In this document: in pieces, positions 1-9,866 of the stretch
Numbering within the stretch: position 1 is the stretch's first letter
Layout: each line of letters starts with the position of its first letter
Source: Pseudomonas sp. GM78
GTDB lineage: Bacteria; Pseudomonadota; Gammaproteobacteria; Pseudomonadales; Pseudomonadaceae
Length of the DNA: 35,035 bases
Assembly (NCBI RefSeq): GCF_000282475.1
Contig: NZ_AKJF01000199.1
Span: forward strand, 1-35,035
Direction: 5' to 3'
Notes under the pieces: generated by a model
What the model saw: only the letters and a program-made list of their open reading frames with translations
What the model was told of the DNA's origin: nothing
The model's database searches: none
Position numbers and translations under genes: made by a program

Positions 1-3000
1 TGCCGTTAAGCACGTCATCGTTCGGCGTGCCGACCAAGGCACTCAGCAGATTCAACGTGAAATCATCACTCACCGATAGCCCGCCCGAGTCGGTCGCCGT
101 AACGGTGATAGCAATCCCCCCGGGCTGTGTCCCTGCCGGCGGCGTACCACTGAAGCTGCGGCTCGGCGCATCGAAGATCAGCCACGCCGGCAATGGATCG
201 CCGTTCAGCAGACGGGCACTGAGAACAAGGTTGTCGCCAGCATCCACGTCAGCAAAGGTATTGGCCGGCAAGGTATAGGCAACCGCCTGCCCAAGCCCGT
301 TGAGCTGGTCGAACAACGCCACCTGCAGTGTCGGCGCATCATTCACCGCCGCCAGGTTGAAGCCCTGCACAGCGGCAACCGAACCACCCTGGCCATCCAT
401 CACCTGGTAGTTCAGCGTGACCGCGCCGTTGTAGTTGGCATCGGGCGTAAAGGTCCAGCTGCCATTGCCGTTATCGACCAGCGTGCCGTGGTTGGTGCTC
501 AGGTTGGCAACGGACAAGGTGTCGCCATCCGGATCGCTGGCGTTGGCCAGCAACTGCGCGGTGGTAATGCTATAAGCCGTGTCTTCGGTGCCAGAAGGCA
601 ACGCGCTCGGGGCGCCGAGGATCGGCGCATCGTTGGTGTTGCCGATGGTCAGGGTAAAGCTGCTGCTCGCCGTGGCACTGCTGCCATCAGTAGCCGTCAC
701 TCTCACGCTAAGACTGCCGACATCACTATTGCCCGGCGTACCACTGAAGCTACGGTTGGCCGGGTCGAAACTGAGCCAGCTCGGCAACGGGTCACCGTTA
801 GCCAGGCTGGCGCTGTAGCCGAGGGTATCGCCGACGTCCACATCGGCAAAAGTGCCGAGCGGTACGGTGTAGCTGAAGGGCGAGTCTTCGCTGGCATTCT
901 GCGCGAGCAAGGCAATGGCCACGATCGGTGCATCGTTGACGCCGGTCAGCCGCACCTCGAAGGTACCGTTGGCCGAGCCGCCGTGCCCGTCCTGCACGGT
1001 AAAGGCAATCACATCGACGGCCTGCGCTCCGGCACCGAGAGTATCGATGGCCGGGGCGTTGCCACTGTAGAAAAAGGCCCCAGGGTTCCCGGCAAACACT
1101 GAAACGCTGCCGCCCAGGCTGCTTTGAGGAGCAAAAGTGTAGGTCAGCGAATCACCGTCCGGGTCCTGTACGTTCCCACTCACACCCGCCGAGATGAAGC
1201 CGTTCTCGCTGCCTTCGGCCCACGGCACCCCGCTCACCACTGGCGCATCATTGACCGCCGCCAGATTCAGCTGCGCCGCAGTCGCGACTTGAAGACTGCC
1301 GTCACTCACGACCACGGCGAAATTCACCGGACCATTGAGGTTGCTCGCCGGACTGAAGGTCCAAGTGCCGTTGCCATTATTGGTCAAGGCTCCGAGGCCC
1401 GAGTCGACGCTGACGCTCTGCACACTCAGCGTAGTGCCCGCATCCACGTCGCTGGCATTGGCCAACAGCTGTGCAGTGGTAAAGGTATAGGCCGTGTCTT
1501 CGACACCATTGGCCAGGCTGACCGGGCTGCTGACGGTTGGCGCATCATTGACCGGCGTCACATTGATGCTCAGGGTATTGGCGTTGATGGCGAAGGCTGT
1601 GCCGTCGCTGACCTTGAAGCCGATGCCAACGTAGCCACTGCCATTACCATTGAGAGCCGGCACAAATTGCAGCTTGCCAGCATCGAGGTCGGCCTTGCTG
1701 ATGACCTGGTCCTGAACCACCGCGACCCAGGCACTGCCGTTGTTGTACTGCAGGTTGCCGAGCACCGGCAGGCTGGTGATTTTCACCGCGGCCAGCGGCG
1801 TGTTTTCCGGATCGCTGTAGGTGCCGAAGTCGGCGCTGCCCAAGATCACCGGCGTGTCCTCCAGGGTGGCCTGAGTGTCATTGGTGGAGCTTGGAGCAGC
1901 GTTGACTGGAAGAGTAGCCGCGGCCTTGAGGGCGGCCGTGTTCCAGACCACGTTGTTGCCGAAACGAACCTGGTCGATCTCGTAATCGGCGCCCAGATAA
2001 AAGTTTTTCAGGGTCAGGGTCTGGGAGTTCGCCAGCACCACCATCTGCAGGTCGTTGCCGGTGTGCACGAAGCGCACGTTGTTACTGTTGAGCCCCACCA
2101 GCTGCACGGTATCGACGTCAGTGCTGACACCGCCACTGTTATCGATCACGTCGTTGCCATAATTAGTGCCGTAGCGATAGGTGTCGCTGCCGCGGCGGCC
2201 GGCCAGAGCGTCATCGCCAGCACCACCATCGAGGAGGTTATTGCCAGTGTTGCCGGTCAGGCTGTTGGCCAGGGCATTGCCAGTGCCGTTGAGATTACTG
2301 GCGCCGGCAAGTTCGAGATTTTCCAGATTGGCACCCAGGCTGTAGGTCAGCGAGGCGCGCACGGTATCGTTGCCACCACCGACCAGCTCGGAAACACTGT
2401 CGCCACTTTGATCGACTATGTAGACATCGTCGCCGCTGCCGCCCGCCATGCTGTCGTTGCCAACCCCACCGTCAAGCAGGTCGTTGCCGGCGTCGCCGTT
2501 CAGGCTGTCATTGCCCAAGCCGCCTTGCAGAGTGTCATTGCCATCGCCGCCCTGGAGCAGGTCGTTGCCGGCACCGCCGTCAAGTTGGTTATTGCCGGCG
2601 TTGCCGATCAGAGTGTTGGCAAGCGCGTTGCCGGTGCCATTGATATTGGCACTGCCGGTCAGGGTCAGGCGCTCGACGTTGCTGCCCAAGGTGTAGCTGA
2701 TATTGGCCCGGACCAGATCATCGCCCTCGTTGCTGGCCTCCACGACCACATCTGCGGCGGTATCAACCACATACGTGTCACTCCCCACGCCACCTTCCAT
2801 GCGGTCGTTGCCGCTGCCGCCGTCAAGCGTGTCATTGCCGCCGTTGCCATACAGCGTGTCGTTGCCACCCAGCCCCTGGAGAGTGTCATCGGTGGGGTTA
2901 CCGTTGATCACGTCGGCGCCATTGGTCGGCACGACTGGCGGGTAATAGAGATTGGCCAGCGCCTCGCTGACACCCCAAGTACTGCCGTCAGCGAACTGGA

Positions 3001-3382
3001 TTCGGTCGATCGCATGGTCTGCATCGAGAAAGCACTGGCTAACGGTGATGGTTTCGCCAGTGGCCAGAACGGAGAGCACCAGGTCGTTGCCGATGCGGGT
3101 CAAGCGGATCTGGTTGGCGTTGAGGTTGGTCAACCGGAGGATGTCGACGTCGCTGTTGGCGCCACCGGAATTGTCGATCACATCGAAGCCATAGCCCTGG
3201 CCGAACCGGTAGGTATCGCTGCCGCGCCCACCCAGGAGCCGATCATTGCCCGTGCCACCGTCCAGCGTATCGTCACCCGCGTTGCCGAAGAGGGTGTCGT
3301 TACCGCCCAGGCCATTGAGGGTGTCGGCCGCAGCGCCCCCTGTCAGAGTATTGGCGTTCTCATTACCGTTGATGATAGCCAT
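1..3382 (-). CDS. Large RTX / cadherin-like repeat protein, C-terminus outside window
   Basis: The frame is open from an ATG at 3382 to the window edge (1127 codons) and has no stop in the window. A stop lies two codons upstream of the ATG, and a GGGGGTTAGG stretch serves as ribosome site. Residues about 5-400 carry many glycine/aspartate nonapeptides (GGxGNDxLxG type), the calcium-binding RTX repeat. Two HCBP-related blocks (SDTYRFG... and SDTYRYG..., each followed by VIDNSGG) are internal duplicates. Residues about 490-1115 are tandem cadherin/Ig-like beta domains marked by VNDAP, LANASD and SFSGTP. At the extreme left edge [10 protein letters not shown] suggests RTX repeats begin again. 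The family is usually secreted by a type I ABC exporter through a C-terminal signal and acts as an adhesin or surface protein. No exporter genes are visible here. The secretion route and function are inferred. Confidence 0.85.
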   Translation of the reverse strand, partial: MAIINGNENANTLTGGAAADTLNGLGGNDTLFGNAGDDTLDGGTGNDRLLGGRGSDTYRFGQGYGFDVIDNSGGANSDVDILRLTNLNANQIRLTRIGNDLVLSVLATGETITVSQCFLDADHAIDRIQFADGSTWGVSEALANLYYPPVVPTNGADVINGNPTDDTLQGLGGNDTLYGNGGNDTLDGGSGNDRMEGGVGSDTYVVDTAADVVVEASNEGDDLVRANISYTLGSNVERLTLTGSANINGTGNALANTLIGNAGNNQLDGGAGNDLLQGGDGNDTLQGGLGNDSLNGDAGNDLLDGGVGNDSMAGGSGDDVYIVDQSGDSVSELVGGGNDTVRASLTYSLGANLENLELAGASNLNGTGNALANSLTGNTGNNLLDGGAGDDALAGRRGSDTYRYGTNYGNDVIDNSGGVSTDVDTVQLVGLNSNNVRFVHTGNDLQMVVLANSQTLTLKNFYLGADYEIDQVRFGNNVVWNTAALKAAATLPVNAAPSSTNDTQATLEDTPVILGSADFGTYSDPENTPLAAVKITSLPVLGNLQYNNGSAWVAVVQDQVISKADLDAGKLQFVPALNGNGSGYVGIGFKVSDGTAFAINANTLSINVTPVNDAPTVSSPVSLANGVEDTAYTFTTAQLLANASDVDAGTTLSVQSVSVDSGLGALTNNGNGTWTFSPASNLNGPVNFAVVVSDGSLQVATAAQLNLAAVNDAPVVSGVPWAEGSENGFISAGVSGNVQDPDGDSLTYTFAPQSSLGGSVSVFAGNPGAFFYSGNAPAIDTLGAGAQAVDVIAFTVQDGHGGSANGTFEVRLTGVNDAPIVAIALLAQNASEDSPFSYTVPLGTFADVDVGDTLGYSASLANGDPLPSWLSFDPANRSFSGTPGNSDVGSLSVRVTATDGSSATASSSFTLTIGNTNDAPILGAPSALPSGTEDTAYSITTAQLLANASDPDGDTLSVANLSTNHGTLVDNGNGSWTFTPDANYNGAVTLNYQVMDGQGGSVAAVQGFNLAAVNDAPTLQVALFDQLNGLGQAVAYTLPANTFADVDAGDNLVLSARLLNGDPLPAWLIFDAPSRSFSGTPPAGTQPGGIAITVTATDSGGLSVSDDFTLNLLSALVGTPNDDVLNG

Positions 3383-3671
3383 GACCTAACCCCCGATGAT
3401 TACGAAGTTTTTTCGATTTTAGGACTGTAGTCCGCAGCCACTTGTTGGCATCATCCGTTTGAATGAACAGGCAAACCTTTTGTCTGAAAGTCGGATCCTA
3501 CGCCCGGTTGACCGTCGGCATTGTCTGACAGGACAGGATCAGGGGCGGCGAGCTTCTGGCTGAAGTTCCCTGGGCTCAACCAGGCATAAACGCTTTCGAC
3601 ACTGTCGGCAGGCGGCTTTCCCGCCCAGCGATTGAGCGTGAGCCTGGCACGTCGGTCACTCGGACTACCCG
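3383..3671. other. Intergenic upstream of the RTX gene, nothing recognised
   Basis: Upstream region of the leftward RTX gene. It should hold that gene's promoter, but I see no convincing -35/-10 pair. A 91-codon leftward open frame over 3451-3726 resembles no known protein and has no clear ribosome site, so I do not call it. Confidence 0.4.
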
Positions 3672-3941
3672 ATGATGATCGTTGGCATCTACGCCACACT
3701 TGGCGTGTTCTTGATCCTGGCCGCACGTGATCCGTTAGCGAATCTGAGCCTGATCTGGTTCACCGTGTGGTCTAGCGCCGTACATGGAGGAATCATGGCC
3801 GTCCAGGCGGTCACCCAGCCGGGGCAAATGGGGCACTTGGCAGGTGACGTACCGGCGCTCTTCATCGTGGCGGTTGCCTTGGCCATCTTGACGCCCCGCT
3901 CGCAATTGGCCGCTAGGCCCCGGATACACAATGGGGCCTAA
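3672..3941 (+). pseudogene. Probable 5'-truncated DUF6632-like membrane protein remnant
   Basis: The 89-codon frame contains IYATLGVFLILAARDPLANLS, then IWFTVWSSAVHGGIMAVQA and GDVPALFIVAVALAIL. This resembles, from memory, the C-terminal three quarters of small DUF6632-type membrane proteins of Pseudomonas. Family members usually start about 30-50 residues earlier with another hydrophobic helix. Homology-like sequence (a WHxxHxxY stretch) continues in frame a few codons upstream of the ATG and then meets a TGA at 3639-3641. No Shine-Dalgarno precedes the ATG at 3672. A gene decayed at its 5' end fits best. A short expressed membrane protein is possible but less likely. Confidence 0.4.
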
Positions 3942-4190
3942 GGGTAGGTTTGACTGTCAGGATCGGGTCGATTACAGCCTTTTCTGACAGGTAACAATCG
4001 GGCCAAAAGCAGTCATGCAAACATCGAGGCCAAAGAAGTTTTCTCAAGCCACTACTGCAACCTTAGGTTTACCAATCCTTGCGAGTAATGAAAAAGCACG
4101 ACTGAGCATCGCGCCTCCACATCATCAACGCGGCGACGCGAACCGCGCGCCAACTTCACGGGTACCGACTGAGGATGGTCTGCCAGCCCT
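3942..4190. other. Intergenic, nothing recognised
   Basis: Between the membrane-protein remnant and the end of the OprD gene. Short frames on both strands have no ribosome site and no recognisable protein features. Confidence 0.4.
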
Positions 4191-4223
4191 GCAAAAATGC
4201 GGCTCCGAAACCGGCTCCTACAG
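4191..4223. repeat. Possible degenerate REP-like element at the end of the oprD gene
   Basis: Read leftward, the segment gives CTGTAGGAGCCGGTTTCGG followed by AGCCGC and a T-run. This resembles the TGTAGGAGCCGGCTTGCCGGC type of repetitive extragenic palindrome common in P. fluorescens-group genomes. The copy is degenerate, with little dyad symmetry left, and its first bases form the oprD stop codon. It may also contribute to termination. Confidence 0.25.
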
Positions 4224-5459
4224 TAACGACAGCGGATAGCTGACAATCACGCGGTTTTCATCAAATTCCAAGGTGCTGTAATCCCGACGCAAGGTGGAGT
4301 TGCGCCAACGTACGCTCAGGTTTTTGGCCACCCCGCTTTGCACCACATACGCCAGTTCCGATTCACGCCCCCATTCCTTGCCATCGCTCACAGCACCGAC
4401 ATGGGCGTTGCTGCCGTTGATGTAGCGGGTCATCAACGTCAGGCCCGGCATGCCCAAGTCCACGAAGTCATGGTCATAACGCACTTGCCAGGAGCGCTCT
4501 TGCGCCGCGTCATAACTGGAGTTGTAGCTGTCGTTGGCCAGGCTGGTGCCGGCGGTGCCATTCACCCGCATCCAAGCGTTATCCCCGAACATCCGTTGCC
4601 CGCCCAGGTAAAACGTGTGAGCACCGACCTTCGCCGACAGCATGGCCGACAACGCCCGGTTTTCCAGATCGCCGGCCAGGGCCTTGCCGTTTTCTTCACC
4701 CGCGAAGTAACCCAGGTTGGCCCCCAGCACCCAGTTGCCTGCCGGTTGGCTGTGGGTCAAGTTGAAATAGCGTTGCTGGTAGATATCGGCCAACTCCGAA
4801 TACCAGACGCCCACCTGGGTTTTCTTCTCGTTGAACTGATATTCGGCGCCGCCAAAATTGAAGCGGTCCGAGGTCGCATCCGCACGGCCAGCCATGAACA
4901 TGTCTTCCATGCTTGCGTCATTACGCGGGCTGTTTGCGCGGAACTGGCCGCCATACAGGGTCAGGCCATTGAGCTCGCGAGAGGTCAATTGCGCACCGCG
5001 AAAGGTCTGGGTCAGGGAGCGCCCATCGTCGGAGCGTAACACCGGCAAGGCCGGTGCCCATTCGCCGGCCTTGAATTCGGTGTTGGAGATTTTCGCTTTC
5101 AATGCCACCCCGAGCCGGCCGAAATCATCCGCCGGGCGACCATCGTCATGCACCGGCAGCAATTGGGTGTTGGCGGAGCCTTTTGCGCCGTCGAGTTTAA
5201 TCGAGTACAGCCCCAGTACATCCAAACCGAAGCCGACAGTACCCGTGGTGTAGCCGGAGCGTGCATCAAGGATGAAACTCTGGGTCCACTCCTCGGCCTT
5301 GGCCTGGGGATAATTGCCATCGACGAAGTTGCGATTGATGTAGAAATTGCGCAGGTTCAACGAGGCCTTGGCATCGTCGACAAAACCTTCGGCGTGGCTA
5401 TTGGCGGATAAAACCAGGCAGCCCAGCAGTGCAGGCGTGGAGCGAGAAAGGATTTTCAT
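4218..5459 (-). CDS. OprD-family outer-membrane porin
   Basis: 413 residues. The ATG at 5459 is chosen because AAGGAATAACAAC precedes it and a clear signal peptide begins there (MKILSRSTPALLGCLVLSANSHA, likely cut after SHA); a longer upstream start would bury the signal. The mature part begins EGFVDDAKASLNLRNFYINRNF, typical of OprD/Opd porins, and ends in the family's beta-signal-like IVSYPLSLL. OprD porins are 18-strand barrels that admit specific small carboxylates or amino acids. This gene is last in the leftward mvaA-mvaB-transporter series, 103 bp after the TctA-like gene, so it probably admits mevalonate or a related carboxylate. That substrate is inferred from position only. Confidence 0.88.
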   Translation of the reverse strand: MKILSRSTPALLGCLVLSANSHAEGFVDDAKASLNLRNFYINRNFVDGNYPQAKAEEWTQSFILDARSGYTTGTVGFGLDVLGLYSIKLDGAKGSANTQLLPVHDDGRPADDFGRLGVALKAKISNTEFKAGEWAPALPVLRSDDGRSLTQTFRGAQLTSRELNGLTLYGGQFRANSPRNDASMEDMFMAGRADATSDRFNFGGAEYQFNEKKTQVGVWYSELADIYQQRYFNLTHSQPAGNWVLGANLGYFAGEENGKALAGDLENRALSAMLSAKVGAHTFYLGGQRMFGDNAWMRVNGTAGTSLANDSYNSSYDAAQERSWQVRYDHDFVDLGMPGLTLMTRYINGSNAHVGAVSDGKEWGRESELAYVVQSGVAKNLSVRWRNSTLRRDYSTLEFDENRVIVSYPLSLL

Positions 5460-5562
5460 TGTTGTTATTCCTTTTTTACAGGCAACAGTCTCCCGTCGCA
5501 GAGAAAACAACTATCTGCCGAGGGGAAACGTCTTGGATGTTTAAGGTGCGCTGTGGGCTGAA

Positions 5563-6948
5563 CTACCCCACGAGCGCAATGATCGCCGGAACGCTGAGGA
5601 CCGCCGTGTAGTGCCCCATGAACTGCACACCGGTGTTGAAACCCAGGAAGCGCGCGAGGAAACCGCCGAGCAAGCCCACCGTGACAATCACCAACAATCC
5701 CAACAAACCGCCCTCCCAAATGCCAATCACCAGCACCAGTCCGATAAAGGTCGCGATCACCGCTTCATGGCTGATCTTGCGCACCACGAAAGCCGCGGCG
5801 CCGTGGGCGAAGTTCATGGTGAACGGGTAGGCCACGAGAATTGCCACGATCACCGCGAGCATTCCATAGCCAAGAAAATCCCAGGTGCTGAGCAGATTGT
5901 GCAGGTTGTTGACTTCGCCAGTGGCGTTGTCCACCCAGAAGCGTGGTGGTGCGTTGAACAGCGGCGCGGCAGGGCCGGCAGCCACCGGACTCAAGGGCAG
6001 ACCGAAGGCGATCAGCGGGATCAGCGTTTCGGCGATGTAGGTCGACTCAGTGACACCGTTTCGGGCGGTGATGACCGTTGTCAGGCGGTCATATGCCTGC
6101 TTGATTCGCGCACCGATCACTTCCCCCATGATCACGGTCATTGCCACCGGGCTGAACACGAAGGTCGCGCTCGACACACTGGCCGCCATGGCCGTGACCT
6201 TCATCTGGCGCGGGTTGATGACCTTGAGCGGGTTGGGAAAGTAACCTTTCCAACTCTTGAGGTCCGGCGCCAGGGAGAACACCCGGTATTCACTGCGGCG
6301 CATGCGCTCGCGCTCGGCCGGTGCCAACAGGGAAAACAGCGAAGCAATCAGGGGCGCCACGGCGATGCCGAGGAAGTAACTCACCGACAATTTCACCCCG
6401 TAGTGGCCGGTCAAGGCTTGCAACGCGACGATCACCACTACAAATGGCACCAGCGCCAGCACGGAGGCCCAGCGACCTGCAGAGAAGTAGGCAATGGCGA
6501 GTGCGGCGCAGAGGAACACCCAGGGCGCAAACTGCTTGATCACCCCACCAAACGGCGCCAGCAATACCGCAAACAGAACCGACAGTGGCACCGCGATCAA
6601 CGCTGCCACCGCGCCGCCGGTGATCATTTTGCGCAGGGCGATATGCGGTACGCCGAGTTTGCGCAAGTAGTTGGCGTCGCCCAGCAAGGCGGTGGCCACC
6701 GTATCACCGGGGATCCCCAACAAGGCCGTGGGCACCGCGTGGGTCATATGCTTGGCCACCGCACCGGCGAGGAAGAAGGTCAACACCCCGGCAGGCGGCG
6801 CGCCAAGCAATACCACCAGCATCGTCAGCGGGGCAAGGGTCGAGGTTTCGTCTGTGCCCGAGACCAGGCCGATCGCGGAAAACACCACGGCGCCCAGCAA
6901 CCCCAGGGCAAACGCCATCATGATTTCATGCATGAGCATTTCCATCAT
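5563..6948 (-). CDS. TctA-like transporter permease, probable mevalonate uptake
   Basis: 461 residues and almost entirely hydrophobic, with roughly eleven membrane segments. A GIPGDTVATALLGD stretch near residues 78-91 matches the glycine-proline-rich signature of the large TctA subunit of tripartite tricarboxylate transporters. A second such stretch (FGLPLSPVAAGPAAP) lies in the C-terminal half. The ATG at 6948 overlaps the stop of the preceding gene by 4 bp (ATGA), so the two are translationally coupled. Unlike a standard TTT system, no periplasmic binding protein (TctC) gene is present. Position after mvaA and mvaB suggests mevalonate as substrate. Assignment to TctA is by motif memory and could be a sister family. 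Confidence 0.65.
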   Translation of the reverse strand: MMEMLMHEIMMAFALGLLGAVVFSAIGLVSGTDETSTLAPLTMLVVLLGAPPAGVLTFFLAGAVAKHMTHAVPTALLGIPGDTVATALLGDANYLRKLGVPHIALRKMITGGAVAALIAVPLSVLFAVLLAPFGGVIKQFAPWVFLCAALAIAYFSAGRWASVLALVPFVVVIVALQALTGHYGVKLSVSYFLGIAVAPLIASLFSLLAPAERERMRRSEYRVFSLAPDLKSWKGYFPNPLKVINPRQMKVTAMAASVSSATFVFSPVAMTVIMGEVIGARIKQAYDRLTTVITARNGVTESTYIAETLIPLIAFGLPLSPVAAGPAAPLFNAPPRFWVDNATGEVNNLHNLLSTWDFLGYGMLAVIVAILVAYPFTMNFAHGAAAFVVRKISHEAVIATFIGLVLVIGIWEGGLLGLLVIVTVGLLGGFLARFLGFNTGVQFMGHYTAVLSVPAIIALVG

Positions 6949-7436
6949 CCGCGCCCTCCGCTCAGGCTGGAGGTTGCATCAATGTCTGGCGCAGCCACCG
7001 GATGCAGATTTTCTTCGCGGGCCTGGGCTTCGCGGAACAAATCATAAAGTCCCAACTCACGCAGTTCTGCGATCACTTCGGCAGACAGGCCTTCAAGCCG
7101 ACCGAGGCTGCCGTACTCCTTGAGCAGGTCTGCCACAACTTGCTCGCGAAAAGCCGGATCGGCGGCGTGCTCCTGCACATCGCGTTTGGGTGCAAACAAT
7201 TTGGCACTGATCACGCCGGCTGCCAGGCAACCGAGCACGCCCACCAACATGGCGTAAGTCTTGGCCATCTGCGCAGACTCGACGATGGGATGCAGCAGGT
7301 GGAGCGCGGTGAAGTAAGCACCCAGGCTAACCACCGCACCGATGCAGATGGAGACTGCCAAGTCTCGGCCATCGATGGTGTCGCCCCATACCTCGTAGAG
7401 GTTTTGCTTTCCAGGCGGTGAAAGAGATTGCTTCAT
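6945..7436 (-). CDS. Small membrane subunit paired with the TctA-like permease
   Basis: 163 residues from the ATG at 7436, chosen because GGAGGGCACT lies just upstream; an upstream in-frame start would overlap the end of mvaB and has no such site. It has two hydrophobic segments (about residues 23-45 and 56-78), followed by a soluble, charged C-terminal half (EYGSLGRLEGLSAEVIAELRELGLYDLFREA). TctB, the usual small TTT subunit, has four membrane segments and little soluble domain, so this is not a standard TctB. Its 4-bp overlap with the permease gene argues that the two form one transporter. I do not recognise the family. Confidence 0.75.
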   Translation of the reverse strand: MKQSLSPPGKQNLYEVWGDTIDGRDLAVSICIGAVVSLGAYFTALHLLHPIVESAQMAKTYAMLVGVLGCLAAGVISAKLFAPKRDVQEHAADPAFREQVVADLLKEYGSLGRLEGLSAEVIAELRELGLYDLFREAQAREENLHPVAAPDIDATSSLSGGRG

Positions 7437-7525
7437 AGTGCCCTCCGGCCCTTGCGGGCTTGTTGTTTTTATCGAGGCTTGAAAAGCTTGACCAGTAACG
7501 CAATTGGCGCTGGCCGGGTAAGGCA

Positions 7526-8443
7526 TCAGGCCATGCGAGGCCTGATCAGCGCATGGCGGGCGAGCATCGCCTTGGCCACGCGCGATCCACCGGTGCGCTG
7601 CAACTGACTATCGATAAACACGCCCACCTCGATCAGTTGCTCAAGGTCGACACCGGTGTCCATACCTTGGCGCTCCAGCAAGTACACCAATTCTTCGGTC
7701 GCCACGTTTCCGGTGGCACCCGGTGAATAAGGACAGCCACCCAGTCCCGAGACCGAACTGTCGAATACCCTGACCCCAGCCTCCAGCGCGGCTTGAACGT
7801 TCGCCACGGCCATGCCGTAGGTGTCATGGAAATGCCCGGCCAGAGCACCGATCGGTACTTCTTTGACACAGGCGGCTATCAGCCGGGCCGTTGCTCGCGG
7901 CGTGCCGACGCCTATGGTGTCGCCGAGGCTGATTTCATAACAGCCCATTTCATACAGTGCCGATGCCACCCGCGCCGCTTGGCTGACGCTAACATCACCA
8001 CTGAAGGGGCAGCCGAGTACGCAGGACACATAGCCCCGCACCGCGACGCCCGCCTCTCGCGCCTTGACCAATACTGGACGGAAGCGCTCCAGGCTTTCGT
8101 CAATCGAGCAATTGATATTCTTATGGGAAAACGCTTCCGAGGCCGCTGCGAACACCGCCACCTCCCGACAACCAACTGCCAGCGCTGCCTCCAGGCCTTG
8201 AAGGTTGGGCACCAGGGCGGTGTATGCCACCCCGGGTCGCTGCCCGAGTCGGCGCAGCACCTGATCGGTGCCCGCCATCTGTGGCACCCAGCGCGACGAG
8301 ACAAAAGCACCGGCCTCGATGGTGCGCAAGCCAGCCGCAACCAACCCCTCCACCAGCGCCACCCGCGTGTCTACCGACAGATTGCGGGCCTCATTCTGCA
8401 AACCATCGCGTGGCCCCACCTCCACCAATCGCACGGCGTCCAC
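7526..8443 (-). CDS. mvaB: 3-hydroxy-3-methylglutaryl-CoA lyase
   Basis: 305 residues. It cleaves HMG-CoA to acetyl-CoA and acetoacetate in the cytoplasm. The N-terminal VEVGPRDGLQNE is the family's substrate and metal-binding start (R12, D13). The active-site loop GLGGCPYSPGATGN contains the catalytic cysteine at residue 237, the same number as in P. mevalonii MvaB. AGHFHDTYG (about 202-210) supplies the metal-binding histidines. It begins at a GTG only 2 bp after the mvaA stop and lacks a strong ribosome site, so it probably depends on translational coupling to mvaA. It is the second step of mevalonate breakdown. Leucine-degradation lyases are close relatives, but the mvaA neighbour decides the role. 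Confidence 0.93.
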   Translation of the reverse strand: MDAVRLVEVGPRDGLQNEARNLSVDTRVALVEGLVAAGLRTIEAGAFVSSRWVPQMAGTDQVLRRLGQRPGVAYTALVPNLQGLEAALAVGCREVAVFAAASEAFSHKNINCSIDESLERFRPVLVKAREAGVAVRGYVSCVLGCPFSGDVSVSQAARVASALYEMGCYEISLGDTIGVGTPRATARLIAACVKEVPIGALAGHFHDTYGMAVANVQAALEAGVRVFDSSVSGLGGCPYSPGATGNVATEELVYLLERQGMDTGVDLEQLIEVGVFIDSQLQRTGGSRVAKAMLARHALIRPRMA

Positions 8444-8445
8444 GC

Positions 8446-9732
8446 TTATAGCCCGCGCTTTTCAAGCAGCAAGGCCTGGGCTCGATCGGCGCGCACGTCG
8501 TGGCTCTCGACCATGCGTTTGACCAGCCAATCCAGCTCTTCGCCACGAGCCCCCGCCGACAGCGCCACATTGCGTGCATGCAGCGCCATATGCCCGCGCT
8601 GAATGCCTTCGGTGGCCAACGCCCTCAGCGCTCCGAGGTTTTGCGCCAAGCCCACGGCAACCGCGATTTCCCCCAACTCCTGGGCGGTTTTCACGCCGAG
8701 AATGCGCAGCGACAATTGCGCCAGTGGATGGGTCTTGGTCGCCCCGCCCACCAGCCCCAATGGCATCGGCATCTCAAGGGTGCCGACCAGGTGCCCGGCG
8801 CTGTCCTTTTCCCAGGTGGTGAGCGAACCATAGTGACCGTTACGGCAGGCGTAAGCATGGGCGCCTGCCTCGACGGCGCGCCAGTCATTGCCGGTGGCAA
8901 CCACCAGCGGATCGATGCCGTTCATGATCCCCTTGTTATGGGTCGCCGCGCGGTACGGGTCGATAACCGCAAAGGTGTAGGCGTCGATGATCCCCTCAAT
9001 CACCTCTTCACCGCTGTACTCGGCGGTGGCCAAGTGCTCCGGGGCGATACGCAGTTGCGCCCGTGCCAGACGCAGGTCCGCCAGGTTGGACAGAATGCGC
9101 AAGCGCACCTTGCCACCCGTAAGGCTTTCCATCAGCGGCGCCACGGCCTCGGCCATGGTGTTGACGGTGTTGGCACCCATGGCATCGCGGACATCGACAA
9201 TCAGGTGAGCCACCAGCATCGGCCCGCGCGGGCTATCGGCAAAGGTGTGCACCTCAATATCTCGGCAGCCGCCGCCCAGCTTGATCAGCAATTGGTCCTT
9301 GCTGTTGGCCTGGGCGATGATTTGTTCCTTGTGACGCAACAGGCTCAGGCGTGCATTGAAGGGGTCACTGACGCCGACGATTTGCACTTGCGCACGCATC
9401 AGCGGTGCACTGCTGGAAGTCTGGAAGCCCCCGGCGTGCCGGGTCAACTTGGCCATGAATGAAGCGGCAGCGACCACTGAGGGCTCTTCCACCACCAGCG
9501 GAATCACTACGTCGCGGCCGTTGATCTGGAAGTTACTGGCCACGGCGTAGGGCAGTTCGAAGGTGCCGATCACGTTCTCGATCATGCCATCGGCAATTTC
9601 CAGCGCCAGTGCGCCGGCATCGCGCAGCAGGTCGCTGTCTTCGGCGCTGAGGCCCAACAGTTGCTGGAGGTGTTCAAGACGCTGGCCGGGAGAGAGGCTA
9701 CGAAAGTTGGGCAAGCGGGAATCGATAGGCAT
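8446..9732 (-). CDS. mvaA: HMG-CoA reductase, class II, degradative
   Basis: 428 residues, exactly the length of P. mevalonii MvaA, which it closely resembles throughout. In catabolism it oxidises mevalonate plus CoA to HMG-CoA using NAD+. The catalytic residues known for P. mevalonii are all present at the same numbers: E83, K267 (HNKGIMNG), D283 (GNDW) and H381 ([10 protein letters not shown]). [11 protein letters not shown] (183-193) is the cofactor-binding signature. A good ribosome site (GAGGAG) precedes the ATG. It is the first gene of the leftward mva operon and is divergent from the MocR regulator. A bacterium with mvaA next to mvaB and no mevalonate kinase nearby is using mevalonate as carbon source rather than making isoprenoids from it. 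Confidence 0.97.
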   Translation of the reverse strand: MPIDSRLPNFRSLSPGQRLEHLQQLLGLSAEDSDLLRDAGALALEIADGMIENVIGTFELPYAVASNFQINGRDVVIPLVVEEPSVVAAASFMAKLTRHAGGFQTSSSAPLMRAQVQIVGVSDPFNARLSLLRHKEQIIAQANSKDQLLIKLGGGCRDIEVHTFADSPRGPMLVAHLIVDVRDAMGANTVNTMAEAVAPLMESLTGGKVRLRILSNLADLRLARAQLRIAPEHLATAEYSGEEVIEGIIDAYTFAVIDPYRAATHNKGIMNGIDPLVVATGNDWRAVEAGAHAYACRNGHYGSLTTWEKDSAGHLVGTLEMPMPLGLVGGATKTHPLAQLSLRILGVKTAQELGEIAVAVGLAQNLGALRALATEGIQRGHMALHARNVALSAGARGEELDWLVKRMVESHDVRADRAQALLLEKRGL

Positions 9733-9784
9733 CGAGGGCTCCTCTGGGAGTCATTTGTTATTGGATGACGCCAAATTGCCTCAT

Positions 9785-9837
9785 CTGTATCCTTGAAAGA
9801 AGGTACAGTTTTGTCGGACAGTTAAGCGACTGTACCC
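9785..9837. promoter_or_regulatory. Three CTGTAYCY half-sites, candidate MocR operator for mvaA and its regulator
   Basis: Between the divergent mvaA and MocR genes, CTGTATCC (9785-9792) and CTGTACCC (9830-9837) form a direct repeat. An inverted copy, AGGTACAG (9801-9808), lies between them. GGTACAGT (9802-9809) and ACTGTACC (9829-9836) make a perfect 8-bp inverted repeat. Two direct copies plus an inverted one is an arrangement reported for MocR regulators such as GabR and PdxR. Binding is inferred. Confidence 0.6.
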
Positions 9838-9866
9838 ATTACAAGAAGCCCACAAGGACATTTACC

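Noticed and set aside
1124-3430. 768-codon open frame on the + strand
   Set aside because: Antisense to the RTX gene. Its length comes from the repetitive GC-biased codons of the opposite strand, and its protein has low-complexity AVAI-type repeats without any known domain or ribosome site.
3451-3726. 91-codon - strand frame upstream of the RTX gene
   Set aside because: No recognisable domain and no ribosome site, and it overlaps the membrane-protein remnant.
5611-7047. 478-codon + strand frame rich in histidine, glutamine and arginine
   Set aside because: It mirrors the hydrophobic permease gene on the other strand, and its composition is typical of a shadow frame.
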